This document shows positions 10,101-16,100 of a stretch of 21,310 nucleotides of DNA, piece by piece; within the stretch, counting starts at the first letter, position 1, and every line of letters starts with the position of its first letter. A program made the translations under genes and the position numbers. Below the pieces are notes generated by a model. The model saw only the letters and a program-made list of their open reading frames with translations, searched no databases and was not told the origin of the DNA. The DNA comes from Elysia marginata (Eukaryota; Mollusca; Gastropoda; Plakobranchidae). The stretch covers positions 25,961 through 47,270 of the forward strand of contig BMAT01000154.1 of NCBI GenBank assembly GCA_019649035.1. Reading direction: 5' to 3'.

Positions 10101-13100
10101 TGTTAGCTCTGCCTCTTAAATCCTGAATGTGCTCCTTAAATGCGAGCTGTCTGTCAAGTTTTACACCCAGGTAAATAGGGATTTCCACCTTCTTTAGATT
10201 AGTTCCTCTTAGAGACAAACGAATATTTTTCTTTGCAACTATGTGGCTTTTAGTGAAAACAGAATAGACTGTCTTTGAGCTATTGATTTTAAGCTTCCAT
10301 TTGTCACAGTAATTTTGAAGCCTGTCCAGGTCTTCGTTGAGCAGCCTGGATGCTTGTTGGTGTGCCACATGACGAGGTCGTCGGCATAGAGGGCTTTCTC
10401 AGCTTGAACAACATCAGGAAGATCATTGATGAAGATCAGGAAAAGCGTGCAGCTCAGGGAGGAACCTTGGGGCAGACCTTCTTCCTGGATTAGCTTTGAT
10501 GAGATACCATTATTTATTTTTGTTTGGATCATCCTGTTCACAAGGAAGTACTTCACCCATTGGTAAAGTCTGCCGTGGATTCCTACTTCTCTTATCTTCC
10601 AGAGGAGACCCTTCCGCCAAACCCTATCATAGGCTTGTTGGAGATCGACAAACACTGCTGTTGTGTTCTTTTTCTTCTGGAATCCATCAATGACCTTCAA
10701 AAGTACTGGCCTATTTTTTCCTCTTTGTTTTCTGTATATATATTTTAAATCAACAACAGTTTTAACATCTTTCCACAAGATATTCATAATTTCATGATAT
10801 ATTTGATGTTTGGAAGCTCTGAAAAATATGCATTGCTCAAAGTAGCAAGGTCTTGGAACGCAAAAATTATGACACCTGACTCATTTGCAGCCGTTGAGAG
10901 TCATATACTGTCATGACCAAGACTTCATACTTTGTTGACAAAGATAGTCAATAAAATGTTAACTGAGAAAGATTGAAACTTTTTACAAGGGTAATATGTT
11001 GGCATATAATACCATGCATATAATGTCTTTTTCCCTTTTCCTCATTATCAATCTTTAGTCAAATGTTTAATAAACTGAAGTGAAAAAAAAGTTTTAATCT
11101 TTGTGTGGTTCTTGTCAAGTGACTGTACCAAAAATTAGAACTACTCCAAATTTAGCAATTAGGAAATTTAACCAACAAAGTGTCAGCCGGTTGATTAAAC
11201 CAACCTATATATAGGAATTTCCTTTTTAGAACTGAAGCTTATGGAAATTATGGTGCAAAAATTAATATATGACACTTCTAGGGTTAAATAGTCACTGGTA
11301 ACCCATTACATCTTTGAGTTCTGTGGGAAATCCTCCAGCTCCAACGCGGGTTAGATAAGCTTTGATCACACCAAACACCTCCCCAACAACATGAGGTGGG
11401 ATGCCAAGACCAGTGCAGACGCCACCCACTGAGCAGTTGGACGAGGTCACAAATGGGTACAGACCTACAAAAGCAAAAGTGGGCGCAGACCTTTAATGAG
11501 GTGGTACAGCATTACTAATAATGCAATTCAAATTGAAACATGATATAAAAATTGTCTTCAGGAATACAGATTAATTGAATCCATGCAGATTTAATATCAC
11601 AATACTTTTATGAGGTTTCACTAAGCCTATTTACAAACCCAACCCTGGTTAAAATGGGAAGGGAGGCAAGTTATTTTTTAGATATTTCTTCTCAATATCA
11701 GATAGCAACAAAAAGCATTGACTATAAACTGCTATCCATGCTGTTAATGTTAATCTCAGGGTTCCTACACCTTGTCAAGAAAGAAATTCAAGTACTTTTC
11801 CAGGACTTTTCAAGGACCAATTCCAATATACCAGGACCATCAACCCACCCTGGTTAGATTTTTCAAGAGGCTGAGATTAATTGTAAAAAGTGGGTGGATT
11901 GATGGCCCGTAGACCCCAGATAGAAAAGGTAAATTTCATAACAGATGTTGATTTAGTATCTTAACAACTTCCAACACTAAAAATGAAATCAACCTTTCTT
12001 TTCATTGGCTGCCAAGTTTCCTAAACATACAGGCGAAAATAACGCAATGGCCATGTTTAGAAGACGACANCCCCCCCCCCCCCCCATTTACGCCAAAGAC
12101 GATTTCTATATAAAAAATCTATTGCGTCATTGTCCAGCCATGCGCTGACCTAATAAGCATTGCTAAATAACTAAGTTAAATAGTGTAGAGATCCTGCATT
12201 CCCTGCATATCAATATCATTTCAAATGGCATGACCAGTGGGCCTACGTTATATGCTTGTTTCTCACCGAAGTCAATGTCCAGAATTGTAGACTGGGCACA
12301 CTCTACCAGAATCCTCTTGTTCTCAGTGATGGCTGTATGCATGTAGCTTACAGTCTCAGCCACCATGGGCCGCACCCGTTCCCTCAAATCCTGACAGAGA
12401 TATATGATTGACAATAAAAGTATTTAAATTGCAAGGAGCTAGGCAAGACTCTTATGAAGAATTGTAAAGGTTGCATACAATAATCCTCAAAAAAACATCA
12501 CAGCCAAGAACACCTCAAGACTGTAAGAATTTAATATATGCAGAAAATTCAATTGAATTTTTGGTATATAAGAAAACAAAACTTTGGACTTCCAGTGTTG
12601 AACCTTCAGAATACCAGTTTGTGGAATTTGACTATTCTGGAAAACATTCTTAACAATAACAACATGCTTCAAAAATCCCAGCTGGCTTCTTATAATCTAG
12701 CTGGAAATTAACAAATGACCACCCTCTTTCTATGATTTAACGCAATGGCCGACATGAGTGTGTCAACAACTCATCAGTCAACCCTCGCTGTAGATCGCAG
12801 TAAGTCGCAAAGTCAATTAAGAAGGGACAGAGGAAGATTGCATCAAAGATATTTACTGCCAAACGAGGATGCGCCTGTAGTCCTACAAAAAACAGAAACT
12901 TAAATAAACCAAATGCGAATGATCAGCAGAACTATAATTACTAAATCGTCAACCTTAGATCTAGGCCTGAATCTATCTGGATTCATCGCACCAGGCAACA
13001 AGAGTTGTGTGTGTCTCCCACGTACACACTGTCTCTGCAATCTTTGAATGCAACCGGCCTTTTGACACCTACTAACGCACAAGACTATATGGATTGCTGT

Positions 13101-16100
13101 AAATCAAACACACCTGTTCTTGCTTTAGACAGGCAAGAGAAATACACCCAAGCTCTTGAAAAATCGTCAGATACATGTTACAAGTGTATGTAGATGCAGG
13201 CCCAGACCAAGAGTTAGTGTGGAACAAGCAAGAATAAAAAGTTATGGACGACAATGCAGGATCTGTATCAAGAAGCCCAGAACTATAAGTAAGAGCCAGA
13301 CCTATATCTAGTGTTACTTTGTAGCAGCAGTGAAAGCAGTTCTTTTATCAAATGCAGATGGACAAGTTGCGAGCCACCAACTTTAGACTCTGAGCAAAAA
13401 TAAAAATAATTCAGTGGCCTTAAACCATCTGCCATGTAATAAAGTGCAACTTCAAATCATCAATTTGAATCAAGATACCAGAGAGAAAATTAAACAACCA
13501 GAGAGAAACAACACTCCTGCTAGACACTTTTGAAGACTCTTGTACTATAGTTGTGGAAACAGAAGATCTTATTATAGAATACTGCATAAGAAAAAAAAAA
13601 CAAATAAATTTTTTCACAATCGCAAAGAAGTCACCCATTATAAAGAATGCCAAAGAGACACATGTATCAACAATTGGCCGGATGGCACGCATAGGATTGA
13701 AGAAGAAGATTGTCCTGAGCTGCTTGACAATTTTTTAACTAAACTGAAACTCCTCAGACATTTGATTCAAGAGGATGCCGCCTGCTACTGTTGACGCTTT
13801 TGTCTATAAAAAAAAAATAAAAAAAACGACAATAAATATAATAATTACAATTCAACAATAACGCCAAAAAAAAAAAAACCAGAAAAAAATAGAACTTACT
13901 ACCATTAAAGATCCAGTTGGAAAAAAAAAGTTCTTGGTATCATTTATTTTTTCAGCTGCTCCTTTTCTTTAAAAATAAATAACAGTAGAGAAACCCACCT
14001 TATATTTTTCCAAGTCCTTTTCCACATCAACTTTTAGGTCTGGGAACATATGTGTGTAATGCTCAACAAGATGTCGATACCTAAATACAAAAAAAAAAAA
14101 AAAGGTTTTTACATTATTGAAAAAAGCTCCATATTCGTTTGTAGTGGTTGTGCACAAGAACTAATTTCTTAAGTTTTGCATCATTTTGTTGAGAACTGTA
14201 GAAGATAGATTTTGAAATTAAGCTTTTTTGGGATCCCAAAATCCAATATGGTGGCGTTACCATAGCAACCATGAAAAAAAAATTTTTTTAATCCAATCTT
14301 ACTTTTCCAAAGGTGCTGAACACGGTGATAATGGTTAAAACCAGCTCCTGTTGGCAATGTAGAAAATCATTCCCAGGTGCCCCCCACAACCCCCTAAGAT
14401 CAAAATACAGACAAGCCCAGATAACTTGATTGCAAATCATGTGAACAGCCTGCTTATTTAAGTTGAATTATACCCTTAATGCCATTTCTCCTTTATATAA
14501 TATAATGATAAGTCAAATGCGGATAAACTAAGTTAAACTTTTTATTGTTCCCATGGGATTCAAAATATCCAGGCTAGACTGTAAGATTGTTAGAGATCAT
14601 GAATGGAACCAATGGCAGTAGACAATCTCCTCTTTCAGTGATTTTGACTTGATTTATTATTATTACCATTACTATTTTCAAATTTCTACTTTGAAGCCGC
14701 TAACTCACTAACAAACAATGCAGGAAAAAAAGTTTACAGAAAAGCATTTGTGTCAAAAACTTGTTATACAGAGAGAGAAAGCTAGCGAAAGACATATTGA
14801 TAAGACTTGTGACAACACTTTAGGTGCACAGAGTGGAGGCCTACCAAGTAACGTTGTATTCTTCACATTGTCAAGTAACTAACATGATTTTTTAATATCA
14901 AAGAACATTCTCACACAAAGCATTGCCTAAAAAACATTATAAAAACATGACATATCCTTACTTTTCTGAGAATTTATTGAAATCCCCCACAAGGTCAGAC
15001 ACACGCAAACCATTCCTTGTTGCCTAAAAAAAAATGAACCATTAAAACATATTGAACAGTCTAAGAAAAGTTCCATTGTCTTAGAAACCCCTGAGTTTCA
15101 TGATCCTTTATTTTGCTTCAAACTAAGTATTTCTTGGGTTTAAAAAAAAAGCAACGGTTATGCATGCATGAACATTCAAATGGCTTATAATTGTAGACAA
15201 TCATTAACCAAATTTTCTGTCACAGACAGACACAATAGTTGTAGGTCAATTTATGAATTAAGTACATATACCATGAATACCTAAACACTGTTTATAAATG
15301 TGCATTTGATTGTACTTCCAGAAGTTAAAGATATTAACTTATGAAATCCAGTCTACGGTATATCTCACAACATTACTCCCGATAAGTCTTATACCTGAAC
15401 TTTTTTTCAATCTCAGAGAAATAAAGGACAGCATCTGCTAAAAATGGCTAAAACAAAAACGAAACATTGAATGGTTCAATTTCAGTTTATGGGAAACAAA
15501 AATAAAAAAAGCACTGATGAAAACATTTGATATAAAAAATGTATATATATAATTTACCTTAGAAGAGTAAGTTGGTCCAATGCCTTTCTTTGTGGTGCCA
15601 ATGCTGAAGAAAAAATCATAATGTTCATCTACTAAAAAATATATTGCTTTTCCCTCCCTAATGGCTATCTCAGTCAGCATTAAAGCTTTCAGAATAAAAA
15701 ATCCAAATGAAATGTGTGAATTAAAAAAAAAAACAAAAAACAAAATACCCCATCATCAGTAGTGTAACCACAGAAGGTAAGAACATCTTATAGAAATAAA
15801 GACAGAAAAATAGCAGACTGCAAAATGTTAGTAAATTAAGGATCTAATCAAGTTTAACCTTTTATCTGTATATGTAGTAGCATCCTATAAGTGAATTTTT
15901 TATATACTAATACTGATACCTCTAACACAACATATCTGAGACAAAGTAAATAATACACACTCTTTGATAATTTCTTAACTCACGATTTTTGCCCACGTCC
16001 AGATTCTTGCATTCCGTCCACTTGTTGATGCATATCAAATACTGATGAGATGGAAAAATCAGAATGGAGTCAAAAGTTTGTGTGTCTTGAAAGTAATACA

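Larger units (their letters stand above)
8541..10729 (-). mobile_element. 5'-truncated non-LTR retrotransposon (LINE, RNase H-bearing I-like group)
   Basis: A 2189-bp insertion in the ADSS intron between exons 9 and 10, in the same orientation as the gene. It holds the second part of a reverse transcriptase ([24 protein letters not shown] at 10377-10388), then a thumb/connection region, then an RNase H domain, then about 70 bp of 3' UTR. Endonuclease, ORF1 and the first RT motifs are missing, as expected of incomplete target-primed reverse transcription. It is flanked by the identical 11-mer TTCTGTATATA at 8530-8540 and 10730-10740. RT followed by RNase H in one LINE points to the I/R1/Ingi-type group of the Jockey superfamily; the clade is not certain. 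The open frame is broken twice, so this copy is dead. Confidence 0.9.
7524..11309 (-). other. ADSS intron 9 (3786 bp), host of the LINE
   Basis: The largest complete intron. More than half is the LINE at 8541-10729. The host parts 7524-8529 and 10741-11309 are AT-rich with no gene or repeat that I can support. Without the insertion and one copy of its target duplication the intron would be about 1.6 kb, like its larger neighbours. Confidence 0.85.
11465..12266 (-). other. ADSS intron 8 (802 bp) with hAT-like fragment and poly-C run
   Basis: It contains the CAGGGTTCC-type repeat near 11757, an imperfect 14-bp hairpin (11837-11850 with 11892-11905), and a run of 15 C at 12071-12085 preceded by an N, which is a likely weak spot of sequencing or assembly. 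Confidence 0.75.
12391..13998 (-). other. ADSS intron 7 (1608 bp) with plus-strand coding-like pieces
   Basis: Less AT-rich than other introns between about 12740 and 13800. It contains the 52-codon frame at 12745 and a Cys-containing frame at 13540-13794 on the plus strand, plus a 20-bp partial tandem (ACCAGAGAGAAA at 13477 and 13497) and A-rich runs at 13805-13890. Confidence 0.7.

Noticed and set aside
10741-10787. Met at 10787 as the true start of the RT protein
   Set aside because: The target duplication ends at 10740, so this Met lies in host intron and the RT lacks its N-terminal motifs.
12041-12750. 13-bp repeat TAACGCAATGGCC on both sides of exon 8 as a target duplication
   Set aside because: The interval includes a native ADSS exon, and a 13-bp match is expected by chance a few times in a window of this size.
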